Shown: piece by piece, positions 1 through 5,132 of the stretch | How the letters are laid out: the number at the start of each line of letters is the position of its first letter | How positions within the stretch are numbered: the first letter of the stretch is position 1 | Source of the DNA: Clostridiales bacterium | GTDB lineage: Bacteria; Bacillota; Clostridia; Christensenellales; UBA1242 | Reading direction: 5' to 3' | Assembly (NCBI GenBank): GCA_003453435.1 | Contig: DMLH01000090.1 | Span: forward strand, 1 to 15,002 | DNA length: 15,002 bases | Position numbers and translations under genes: made by a program | Notes under the pieces: generated by a model | Told to the model about the DNA's origin: nothing | Seen by the model: only the letters and a program-made list of their open reading frames with translations | Databases searched by the model: none

Positions 1-369
1 ATAAGAGATTTTGCCGAAGTTTATGGCAAAGATAAAATTGATTTGGAAGTGACCCAAAAAGCTTTAAATATTATGGAAGTTGATGATATGGGTTTAGATT
101 ACACTGATAAAAACCTTATTTTAACTATGATAGACCGCTTTAATGGTAAGCCAGTTGGACTTGATACCCTTGCAAGTAGCACTGGTGAAGATGCAAACAC
201 AATTGAAGATGTTTACGAGCCATATTTACTTCAAATAGGTTTTATTGCAAGAACTCCACGTGGCAGAATATGTTTACAAAAGGCATACGAACATTTTGAT
301 AGACAAATGCCAGAAAGCATTAAAAGCGTTATAAAAGAACTTAAAGCAGATAACATAAAGGATAATTAA
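1..369 (+). CDS. ruvB: Holliday junction branch-migration helicase RuvB, C-terminal part (5' end outside window)
   Basis: Reading frame 1 is open from the first base, so the gene enters from the left and about 122 C-terminal residues are visible. They match the small lid/winged-helix end of RuvB: an RDFAEV start, the MEVDDMGLDYTDKNLI segment, PVGLDTLA, and the signature IEDVYEPYLLQIGFIARTPRGR followed by a YEHF terminus. In the family this winged helix grips the DNA, with the TPRGR loop as its tip. The AAA+ ATPase domains lie upstream of the window. RuvB hexamers, loaded by RuvA, drive branch migration of Holliday junctions during recombination and repair. An internal ATG at 43 is only a methionine codon within the frame, not a start. 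The gene order ruvB-queA-tgt is the usual Bacillota arrangement. The stop codon TAA is at 367-369. Confidence 0.96.
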   Translation: MRDFAEVYGKDKIDLEVTQKALNIMEVDDMGLDYTDKNLILTMIDRFNGKPVGLDTLASSTGEDANTIEDVYEPYLLQIGFIARTPRGRICLQKAYEHFDRQMPESIKSVIKELKADNIKDN

Positions 370-391
370 AGTCAATTTTAATTTATTTTTT
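364..391 (+). terminator. Weak AT-only hairpin plus T-run after ruvB
   Basis: AATTAAA (364-370) pairs perfectly with TTTAATT (377-383) around a 6-base loop and is followed by TATTTTTT (384-391). The stem overlaps the ruvB stop codon. With no G-C pair it would be weak, so it may only attenuate read-through towards queA. I found no convincing -35/-10 pair between ruvB and queA, so queA may still depend partly on read-through. Confidence 0.35.
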
Positions 392-484
392 AAATATGCT
401 TTAACATTTTTAATACATTATATATTTTTTTATACAAAGTAGCAATTTTGTTCAAGATTTTTAGATAGTTTTAACAAAATTGAA

Positions 485-585
485 TGGTGCTAGGTTATCC
501 TGCACCAATTTGTATTTTGGCAAAAATAGCAAAAATATTGACGAAAGTGCGGCTAATAAAGTCGCCGGTTCGGTAAGAGAGGCGA
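485..585 (+). promoter_or_regulatory. Structured leader in front of queA (candidate cis-regulatory RNA)
   Basis: A strong hairpin is visible. GGTGC (486-490) pairs with GCACC (502-506), AGG (492-494) pairs with CCT (499-501), the loop is TTAT and a single T is bulged. Near the start codon TCGCC (562-566) can pair with GGCGA (581-585), which would bury part of the Shine-Dalgarno AGAGAGG (576-582). Two competing pairings exist: CGGC (550-553) with GCCG (564-567), and GTGC (547-550) with GCAC (502-505). Mutually exclusive stems around a ribosome binding site are typical of regulatory leaders. I do not recognise a known riboswitch class here; in particular it does not fit the preQ1-I motif. Regulation is inferred only. 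Confidence 0.35.
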
Positions 586-590
586 AATTT

Positions 591-1634
591 ATGTTAGATA
601 TATACAGCACAAAAACATATTACTATGATTTACCAGAAAGCCAAATTGCGCAAACGCCAATTGAGCCACGAGATCACAGTAAAATGCTTGTTTTTGATAG
701 ACAAACTGAGACCATATCTCACAAACATTTTTATGATGTTATAGATTACTTAAATGCAGGTGATGTACTAGTTGTTAATAACACAAGAGTTATACCTGCA
801 AGGCTTTTTGGCACAAAAGCGTCAACTGGTGCAAAGGCAGAGGTATTTTTACTAAAAAAGCAAGAACAAAATGTTTGGCGAGTGCTTTTAAAGCCACAAC
901 GCAGGCTAAAACCTGGCACAATTATTAATTTTGACGATGATTTTGGCTGTGAAGTAATGTCACATTTTGATGCAGGTGAAGCAGAGGTAAAATTTTTTGA
1001 AAAAAAAGGGACTTTTGAAGAAAATTTACTACGTGTTGGCACAATGCCACTGCCACATTATATACACGAAAAATTGAAAGATAAGGAAAGATATCAAACT
1101 GTTTATAGTAAAGTTGAAGGTAGCAGTGCAGCGCCAACTGCAGGGCTTCATTTTACGCCAGAACTTTTGCAAAAAATAAAAGATAAAGGTGTTATTGTAA
1201 CGGAAGTTTTGCTTCACGTTGGGCTTGGCACTTTTAGGCCAGTTAGCGAAGAAAACATTTTAAAACACGATATGCACACAGAGTATTATGAAGTTACAGA
1301 AGAAACAGCAAATATTATAAACACAGCAAAAGCAAATGGACACAAAATTATTGCAGTTGGCACAACAAGTGTAAGAACACTTGAGAGTGTTGCATCAAAG
1401 TTTGAAGACAGTAAAATTCACGCGGATAAAGGTAACACAAAAATATTTATTTATCCCGGCTACAAGTGGAAAGTTGTTGATCATCTTATAACCAATTTTC
1501 ATCTTCCAGAAAGCACGCTGATTATGCTTGTTTCAAGTTTTTGTGGTATTGAAAATACACTAAATTTTTATAATATCGCAGTAAAAGAAAACTACCGTTT
1601 TTACAGTTTTGGTGATGCGTGTTTGTTATTGTAA
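591..1634 (+). CDS. queA: S-adenosylmethionine:tRNA ribosyltransferase-isomerase QueA
   Basis: QueA transfers and isomerises the ribosyl group of S-adenosylmethionine onto preQ1 at tRNA position 34, giving epoxyqueuosine. It is a cytoplasmic enzyme. The 347-residue product is the normal family length. Visible signatures are YDLPESQIAQTPIEPRDHSKML (residues 11-32; the usual N-terminal motif), the LLKPQRRLKPG loop (99-109), SSAAPTAGLHFT (178-189), LLHVGLGTFRPV (207-218), HTEYYEV (229-235) and TNFHLPESTL near the C-terminus. I chose ATG 591 because the family begins just before YDLPE and because AGAGAGG lies 8 bases upstream. The frame stays open upstream to a TTG at 480, but those 37 extra residues are not QueA-like and overlap the structured leader. 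It lies between ruvB and tgt, the standard context, and works in the same pathway as tgt downstream. Confidence 0.96.
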   Translation: MLDIYSTKTYYYDLPESQIAQTPIEPRDHSKMLVFDRQTETISHKHFYDVIDYLNAGDVLVVNNTRVIPARLFGTKASTGAKAEVFLLKKQEQNVWRVLLKPQRRLKPGTIINFDDDFGCEVMSHFDAGEAEVKFFEKKGTFEENLLRVGTMPLPHYIHEKLKDKERYQTVYSKVEGSSAAPTAGLHFTPELLQKIKDKGVIVTEVLLHVGLGTFRPVSEENILKHDMHTEYYEVTEETANIINTAKANGHKIIAVGTTSVRTLESVASKFEDSKIHADKGNTKIFIYPGYKWKVVDHLITNFHLPESTLIMLVSSFCGIENTLNFYNIAVKENYRFYSFGDACLLL

Positions 1635-1713
1635 ATTAGATAATTCGAGCGATAATGTAAAATACTACATCAAGTGCTGTGTTATTGTTTATTTTAAATA
1701 ATGATAAAAGCAT

Positions 1714-1742
1714 TTGGTGTATTATTTTTTTTGTGTTACAAT
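1714..1742 (+). promoter_or_regulatory. Extended -10 promoter for tgt, placed for a leaderless transcript
   Basis: A -35-like TTGGTG (1714-1719) and a -10 TACAAT (1737-1742) are separated by 17 bases. The -10 is preceded by TGT (1734-1736), giving an extended -10. Only six bases separate the -10 from the tgt ATG at 1749, so a normal start point of +7 would fall on the A of the start codon. No Shine-Dalgarno site lies before this ATG. Confidence 0.6.
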
Positions 1743-1748
1743 GTGCAT

Positions 1749-2915
1749 ATGACAAAATTTAGTTACGAAGTTACACATATTGATAAAAACAGCGGTGCAA
1801 GAACCGGTGTTTTTCACACGCCTCATGGCGATATTGAAACTCCGATTTTTATGCCTGTAGGCACACAAGCAACTGTAAAGGCTTTATCGCCAGAAGAGGT
1901 TGAAAAGGCTGGGGCACAAATCATACTTGCCAATACTTATCATTTGTACTTAAGGCCAGGCGAAAACATTGTTAAAAATGCAGGTGGTCTGCACAAGTTT
2001 ATGGGCTGGGATAAACCTATTCTTACAGACAGTGGTGGCTTTCAAGTTTTTTCACTTAGCGAACTTAGAAAAATTAGTGAAGAAGGCGTTGAGTTTCAAA
2101 GCAATATTGATGGTAGTAGGCATTTTATAACGCCAGAAAAAGCAATTCAAATTCAAAATGATCTTGGTGCTGATATAATTATGGCTTTTGATGAATGTTC
2201 CGCATATGGCATTGAACACAAAAAGGCAAAAGAGAGCATGGAAATGACTGCAAGGTGGCTTAAAAGATGTTATAACTATCACAAAAATGATGAGCAAGCA
2301 CTTTTTCCAATTGTTCAAGGTAATTTTTATAAAGATTTGCGTGAAAAGAGTTTGGAACTAACTTTGCCTTATGTAAAATATGGCATTGCAATAGGTGGGC
2401 TTTCTGTTGGTGAGCCAAAAGAAGAAATGTACGATATGCTTGAGTTTTTACAACCAAAACTCCCAAAGGAAGTACCTCATTATTTAATGGGTGTGGGAAG
2501 CCCAGATTGTTTAATTGAGGCAGTGCTTCGTGGCATTGACATGATGGATTGCGTACTTCCTACACGTATTGCACGTAATGGTACAGCATACACAAGTAGT
2601 GGCAAAGTTGTTGTACGCAATGGAGCATATAAGGAAGATTATTCGCCACTGGACCCAGAATGTGATTGCTATTGTTGTAAGCATTTTACAAAGGCATATT
2701 TAAGGCATCTTTTAAATGTTAACGAAATTTTGGGTGGCAGAATGTTAAGTCTTCACAATATAACATATCTTTTAAAACTTATGGCTGAGGTTAGGCAGGC
2801 AATTAAAGAGGATAGACTCCTAGAGTTTAGAGAAGAGTTTTACAAGAAGACTGGATATGATAAAAAACTTTCACAAACAACATTTCAAACAAATAAACAC
2901 TACAATGCAAAATAG
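1749..2915 (+). CDS. tgt: Queuine/preQ1 tRNA-guanine transglycosylase
   Basis: Tgt swaps guanine-34 of GUN-anticodon tRNAs for preQ1, the step just before QueA acts. The 388-residue product shows the full family pattern. It includes HTPHGDIETPIFMPVGTQATVK near the N-terminus (23-44), TDSGGFQVFSL with catalytic Asp94, the MGVGSPDCL loop (247-255), nucleophile Asp267 in MMDCVLPTRIARNG, and the structural zinc site Cys305, Cys307, Cys310 (CDCYCC) with His336 (LSLHN). ATG 1749 was chosen because the family starts at TKFSYEVTH. An in-frame ATG at 1701 would add 16 non-family residues and would lie upstream of the likely promoter. There is no Shine-Dalgarno site, and the extended -10 sits six bases before the ATG, so the mRNA is probably leaderless. 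The 114-base gap from queA suggests transcription independent of queA. Confidence 0.97.
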   Translation: MTKFSYEVTHIDKNSGARTGVFHTPHGDIETPIFMPVGTQATVKALSPEEVEKAGAQIILANTYHLYLRPGENIVKNAGGLHKFMGWDKPILTDSGGFQVFSLSELRKISEEGVEFQSNIDGSRHFITPEKAIQIQNDLGADIIMAFDECSAYGIEHKKAKESMEMTARWLKRCYNYHKNDEQALFPIVQGNFYKDLREKSLELTLPYVKYGIAIGGLSVGEPKEEMYDMLEFLQPKLPKEVPHYLMGVGSPDCLIEAVLRGIDMMDCVLPTRIARNGTAYTSSGKVVVRNGAYKEDYSPLDPECDCYCCKHFTKAYLRHLLNVNEILGGRMLSLHNITYLLKLMAEVRQAIKEDRLLEFREEFYKKTGYDKKLSQTTFQTNKHYNAK

Positions 2916-3001
2916 TTTTAAATAAATTAAATTAAATTTTAAGTTTAAGACATATTTAGACATTTTTTTGAAAAATAAATTCCAAATTTTGTTAATTTTG
3001 T

Positions 3002-3029
3002 TTGATATTTAAAAAATATTTGCTACAAT
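3002..3029 (+). promoter_or_regulatory. Promoter for yajC
   Basis: TTGATA (3002-3007) and TACAAT (3024-3029) are separated by 16 bases, and TGC directly precedes the -10, giving an extended -10. The predicted start near 3036 leaves a short leader carrying AAGGAG (3046-3051), five bases before the yajC ATG. It shows that yajC has its own transcription start rather than relying on tgt. Confidence 0.6.
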
Positions 3030-3056
3030 ATAACTAAGGAAATATAAGGAGTAATT

Positions 3057-3518
3057 ATGAATTTATTATTAGAATCTTTTTTTGAGTCATATGGACTTAT
3101 CATTATTTTAGTTGTGGCTTTTGCTTTAATTATGGTTTATTACTATTTAAGGAACAGGAAATTTCAACAATCGGAATCTGAATTCCATAGTGCACTAAAA
3201 GAGGGAACAAAAGTTAAAACTTACAGCGGTTTTTATGGAGAAGTCGCAAAAATAACTGAAACCACAGACGGCAAAGTTGTCACACTTAAACTTGGTAAAG
3301 GTGTATTTATTGATGTTGATATCAGGGCACTTATGGCAGTTGATATGAAGGAAGAAATTAAAGAGGAAGTTAAACCAGAATCAGAAGTTAAAGTAGAAGA
3401 ACCAAAAGTTGAAGAGGTTAAGGCTGAGGAAGTAAAAGAAGAGCCAGTTGCAAAACCAAAAGAAGAAAGCACAAAAAAAGTCGAGCCTAAAAAAAGAGCA
3501 AGCAAAAAAGCAGAATAA
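3057..3518 (+). CDS. yajC: Preprotein translocase accessory subunit YajC with a long charged tail
   Basis: YajC is the small single-span membrane partner of SecD-SecF. The 153-residue product has one N-terminal membrane segment (about residues 12-31), the RNRKFQQSESEFHSAL linker and a recognisable YajC core (GTKVKTYSGFYGEVAKITE...VVTLKLGKGVFIDVDIRAL, about 50-92). From about residue 97 there is a 55-residue tail of Glu/Lys/Val/Pro repeats (units like VKVEEPK, VEEVKAEE) ending in a lysine-rich stretch. Typical YajC proteins are about 85-115 residues, so the tail is an extension expected to lie in the cytoplasm. AAGGAG five bases before the ATG fixes the start. It has its own promoter and terminator and is separated from secD by two genes, whereas it often directly precedes secD. 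Confidence 0.9.
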   Translation: MNLLLESFFESYGLIIILVVAFALIMVYYYLRNRKFQQSESEFHSALKEGTKVKTYSGFYGEVAKITETTDGKVVTLKLGKGVFIDVDIRALMAVDMKEEIKEEVKPESEVKVEEPKVEEVKAEEVKEEPVAKPKEESTKKVEPKKRASKKAE

Positions 3519-3535
3519 AAAATAAATAAAAAATT

Positions 3536-3561
3536 GGAGTTAGTTGATAACTCCTTTTTTT
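3536..3561 (+). terminator. Rho-independent terminator after yajC
   Basis: GGAGTTA (3536-3542) pairs perfectly with TAACTCC (3548-3554) around a GTTGA loop and is followed by seven T (3555-3561). It makes yajC a single-gene transcript. Confidence 0.9.
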
Positions 3562-3619
3562 GTATTGCGTAATAATGCTATTTTATTCAATAAATTTTTT
3601 GCAGTTTATTATTCTTATA

Positions 3620-3648
3620 TTGCAATTGGTTATTTTTTTTGATATAAT
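3620..3648 (+). promoter_or_regulatory. Promoter for the GNAT gene
   Basis: TTGCAA (3620-3625) and a perfect TATAAT (3643-3648) are separated by 17 bases. The predicted start near 3655 leaves a leader of about 12 bases with GAGGA (3655-3659) seven bases before the ATG at 3667. The Shine-Dalgarno would be at the extreme 5' end of the mRNA. Confidence 0.65.
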
Positions 3649-3666
3649 AAGTGTGAGGATAAGAAT

Positions 3667-4290
3667 ATGAAACTATACGAGATAAATTATAAAAATATGC
3701 ACGATGAGAAAATTTTGAAATATATAGAAAAATTTTCTAATTCAATAAAAGAAAGAGTAGAGTTATTTAGTAAAAAAGGAATAATGCAATGGCAAAGTGA
3801 TTATGCTGAACGAAATTCAGCAAACGAAATTGTGCATAAAATGGAAGTTTGGAACAATATAACCTTGCTAGTGTTTTGCGATAGTGCAACTGATGAATTT
3901 ATTGCAGGTGCGTTTTTAAAAGGAAGCGAAAGACCTGGATATTGGGATGAATATGTTGAAGATAGAAAATTGGAAGACTGGTATGAATTAAATTTAAATA
4001 AAAAATGTGCATACATTTCAGGATTGGTCACAAACAATAAATTTAAGGGCACAAACTTAGGTAAAACTATAATTAGAGAACTTGCAAAGTATTGTAAAAG
4101 CAAAAACATAGAACTAATGCGACTTGATTGTTATGTTTTAGATGAAAAAGACAGTTTTTTATTTAATTTCTATAAAAAAGTTGGTTTCAAGTGTGTTGGT
4201 GGAGGACGAAAGGTAAAACAACCACCAATTGTAGACTATGTTTATAGATTATTTGAAGCAGATGTGGAAGATATTGTTGCCGATATTTGA
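3667..4290 (+). CDS. GNAT-family N-acetyltransferase, substrate unknown
   Basis: The 207-residue product has a single GNAT fold. A strand (YISGLVTNNKFKG, 116-128) leads into the acetyl-CoA loop KFKGTNLGKTII (125-136), a variant of the usual Q/RxxGxG/A. An alpha helix (RELAKYCKSKN) follows, then the strand ELMRLDCYV (149-157) and the closing FLFNFYKKVGFKCVGG element (165-179) that ends most GNAT domains. The N-terminal part (IKERVELFSKKGIMQWQSDY, 28-46) resembles GNAT proteins that modify small molecules or unknown targets, and nothing identifies the substrate. GAGGA seven bases upstream supports the start. It has its own promoter and terminator and lies between yajC and secD, where GNAT genes are not part of the conserved order. 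This points to an accessory insertion, although base composition matches its neighbours. Confidence 0.85.
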   Translation: MKLYEINYKNMHDEKILKYIEKFSNSIKERVELFSKKGIMQWQSDYAERNSANEIVHKMEVWNNITLLVFCDSATDEFIAGAFLKGSERPGYWDEYVEDRKLEDWYELNLNKKCAYISGLVTNNKFKGTNLGKTIIRELAKYCKSKNIELMRLDCYVLDEKDSFLFNFYKKVGFKCVGGGRKVKQPPIVDYVYRLFEADVEDIVADI

Positions 4291-4293
4291 AAA

Positions 4294-4342
4294 GTAAATT
4301 TAAATATGATTAAAATAATTAATAAATTTACATTTTTATTTA
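4294..4342 (+). terminator. AT-rich terminator after the GNAT gene
   Basis: GTAAATTTA (4294-4302) pairs perfectly with TAAATTTAC (4323-4331). The 20-base loop itself contains a short ATTA/TAAT stem. The right arm is followed by ATTTTTATTTATT (4332-4344). It starts three bases after the GNAT stop codon. Confidence 0.5.
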
Positions 4343-4353
4343 TTAAGTTGGAT

Positions 4354-4414
4354 AAAAAAACGAGTTAAAAGCGTATCATGGAATTAAATAATTCTAAGGT
4401 ACGTTTTTTACTCG
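4354..4414 (-). terminator. Long hairpin terminator for the minus-strand membrane gene, possibly bidirectional
   Basis: Positions 4361-4377 pair with 4398-4414 over 17 positions with one mismatch and two G-U wobbles. Inside, GAATT (4381-4385) pairs with AATTC (4390-4394). Read on the minus strand the stem is followed directly by seven T (complement of 4354-4360), the classic terminator layout for the gene at 4499-4903. On the plus strand the stem is followed only by CAAGTTTT, so it is a weaker backup there. The 54-base stem is much longer than the other terminators in this window. Confidence 0.6.
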
Positions 4415-4415
4415 C

Positions 4416-4468
4416 AAGTTTTAAAAAAAACTAATAAGTTTAAAATTTCAAATAAGTTTTAAAAAAAA
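4416..4468. repeat. Direct repeat of a 15-base AT-rich unit
   Basis: AAGTTTTAAAAAAAA occurs at 4416-4430 and again at 4454-4468, with a partial copy (AAGTTTAAAA, 4437-4446) in between. It lies between the long hairpin and the end of the minus-strand gene. Given the low complexity, this may be simple polymerase slippage rather than a functional element. Confidence 0.4.
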
Positions 4469-4498
4469 TTAATTTTATTTATAATAAATGTTTTAAAA

Positions 4499-4903
4499 TT
4501 AGTTTTTTGCTTTTTTGTTTACGTTGACTGCTATAATTCCGCATATTGCGCCCATTATGCCACCAAATAGTACATCATTAAGTAGGGTTTTGTCAATGTT
4601 AAAACTCCCGTTTAATGCAGAAAACACAACAAAAGCAAGCAGGGTATAGACAAGTCCTACAACGGCACCCAAAATAAGACCATTTTGTTTATATTTTTTT
4701 GCAGATATAAAAACTCCAAGAAGTATTGAAATTCCTTTTATTACTTGATTAACAGGTCTTAAAAATTGATCAGTAATTCCAAACAATTTAATTATAAATG
4801 CAAAAAAAAGTATTCCAATTAAAGATGATGCCACAGCAATCAAGCTACCTTTTAAGATAGCCAAAACAAAATTATTATTTTTTAATTTTTCAGTTTTTTC
4901 CAT
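4499..4903 (-). CDS. TIGR04086/YrzE-type four-helix membrane protein
   Basis: The 134-residue product is almost entirely membrane-embedded. It has four hydrophobic segments (about 13-38, 53-69, 75-97 and 108-127), short charged ends and glycine-rich pairs such as GLILGAVVGLVYTLL and GGIMGAICGI. The VNQVIKGISILLGVFISAKK segment followed by the glycine-rich third helix fits the TIGR04086 family, to which B. subtilis YrzE belongs. YrzE sits between yajC and secDF there, so the position supports the assignment. The function of the family is unknown. TAGGTG lies about five bases upstream of the ATG on the minus strand. It is the only minus-strand gene in the window and converges on the GNAT gene. 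No clear promoter was found, only weak AT-rich candidates in 4925-4970. I am confident it is a real gene and moderately confident of the family. Confidence 0.8.
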   Translation of the reverse strand: MEKTEKLKNNNFVLAILKGSLIAVASSLIGILFFAFIIKLFGITDQFLRPVNQVIKGISILLGVFISAKKYKQNGLILGAVVGLVYTLLAFVVFSALNGSFNIDKTLLNDVLFGGIMGAICGIIAVNVNKKAKN

Positions 4904-5031
4904 ATTTCACCTACAAATTATTTGTATGATGAAAAATTTGTTAATATGATAGGTAAATTAATCGGTTGAAATTTGTATACGAAATTTATTTAAAATAATA
5001 AAAAAATTAATTTTGACAATCATTTATTTGT

Positions 5032-5061
5032 TTGACTTAAGTCTTTAATTTATTATATAAT
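5032..5061 (+). promoter_or_regulatory. Promoter for secD-secF
   Basis: TTGACT (5032-5037) and a perfect TATAAT (5056-5061) are separated by 18 bases. The predicted start near 5068 gives a leader of about 65 bases that contains the hairpin at 5081-5108 and the Shine-Dalgarno AGGAG (5118-5122). Confidence 0.65.
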
Positions 5062-5080
5062 AAATTGTATTGCTAAAAAA

Positions 5081-5108
5081 TGGGAAAAATTGTGCTAATT
5101 TTTCCACA
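5081..5108 (+). promoter_or_regulatory. Hairpin in the secD 5' leader
   Basis: GGAAAAATT (5083-5091) pairs perfectly with AATTTTTCC (5097-5105) around a GTGCT loop. TG (5081-5082) can add two more pairs with CA (5107-5108) across a bulged A. No T-run follows the stem (the next bases are AACAAATAGG), so it is not an obvious terminator. It sits inside the predicted leader, 10 bases before the Shine-Dalgarno site, and could affect mRNA stability or translation. Confidence 0.45.
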
Positions 5109-5132
5109 AAAACAAATAGGAGATAACGCTAA

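Noticed and set aside
480..590. N-terminal extension of QueA from a TTG start (37 more residues)
   Set aside because: The extra residues do not resemble QueA, a better Shine-Dalgarno precedes ATG 591, and the region shows RNA-hairpin structure instead.
555..590. tRNA or T-box-like element, because GGTTCG at 567-572 resembles a T-loop
   Set aside because: No acceptor, D or anticodon arms can be built around it and no T-box sequence is present; it is just a CCG/CGG hairpin.
1701..1748. Longer Tgt from ATG 1701
   Set aside because: The added 16 residues are not part of the family and would span the likely promoter; the conserved N-terminus begins right after ATG 1749.
2916..3001. AAATT repeats after tgt as a terminator or array
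   Set aside because: AAATT pentamers repeat about three times, but no stable stem with a T-run was found and the composition alone explains them.
3233..3505. Minus-strand reading frame opposite yajC (90 codons)
   Set aside because: It is the complement of the Glu/Lys-rich tail, giving a Ser/Thr-rich shadow with no ribosome binding site or family features.
4955..4990. AAATTTGTATACGAAATTT as an operator palindrome before the minus-strand gene
   Set aside because: Only the central GTATAC and two or three flanking pairs are symmetric about one centre; the rest is AT-rich coincidence.
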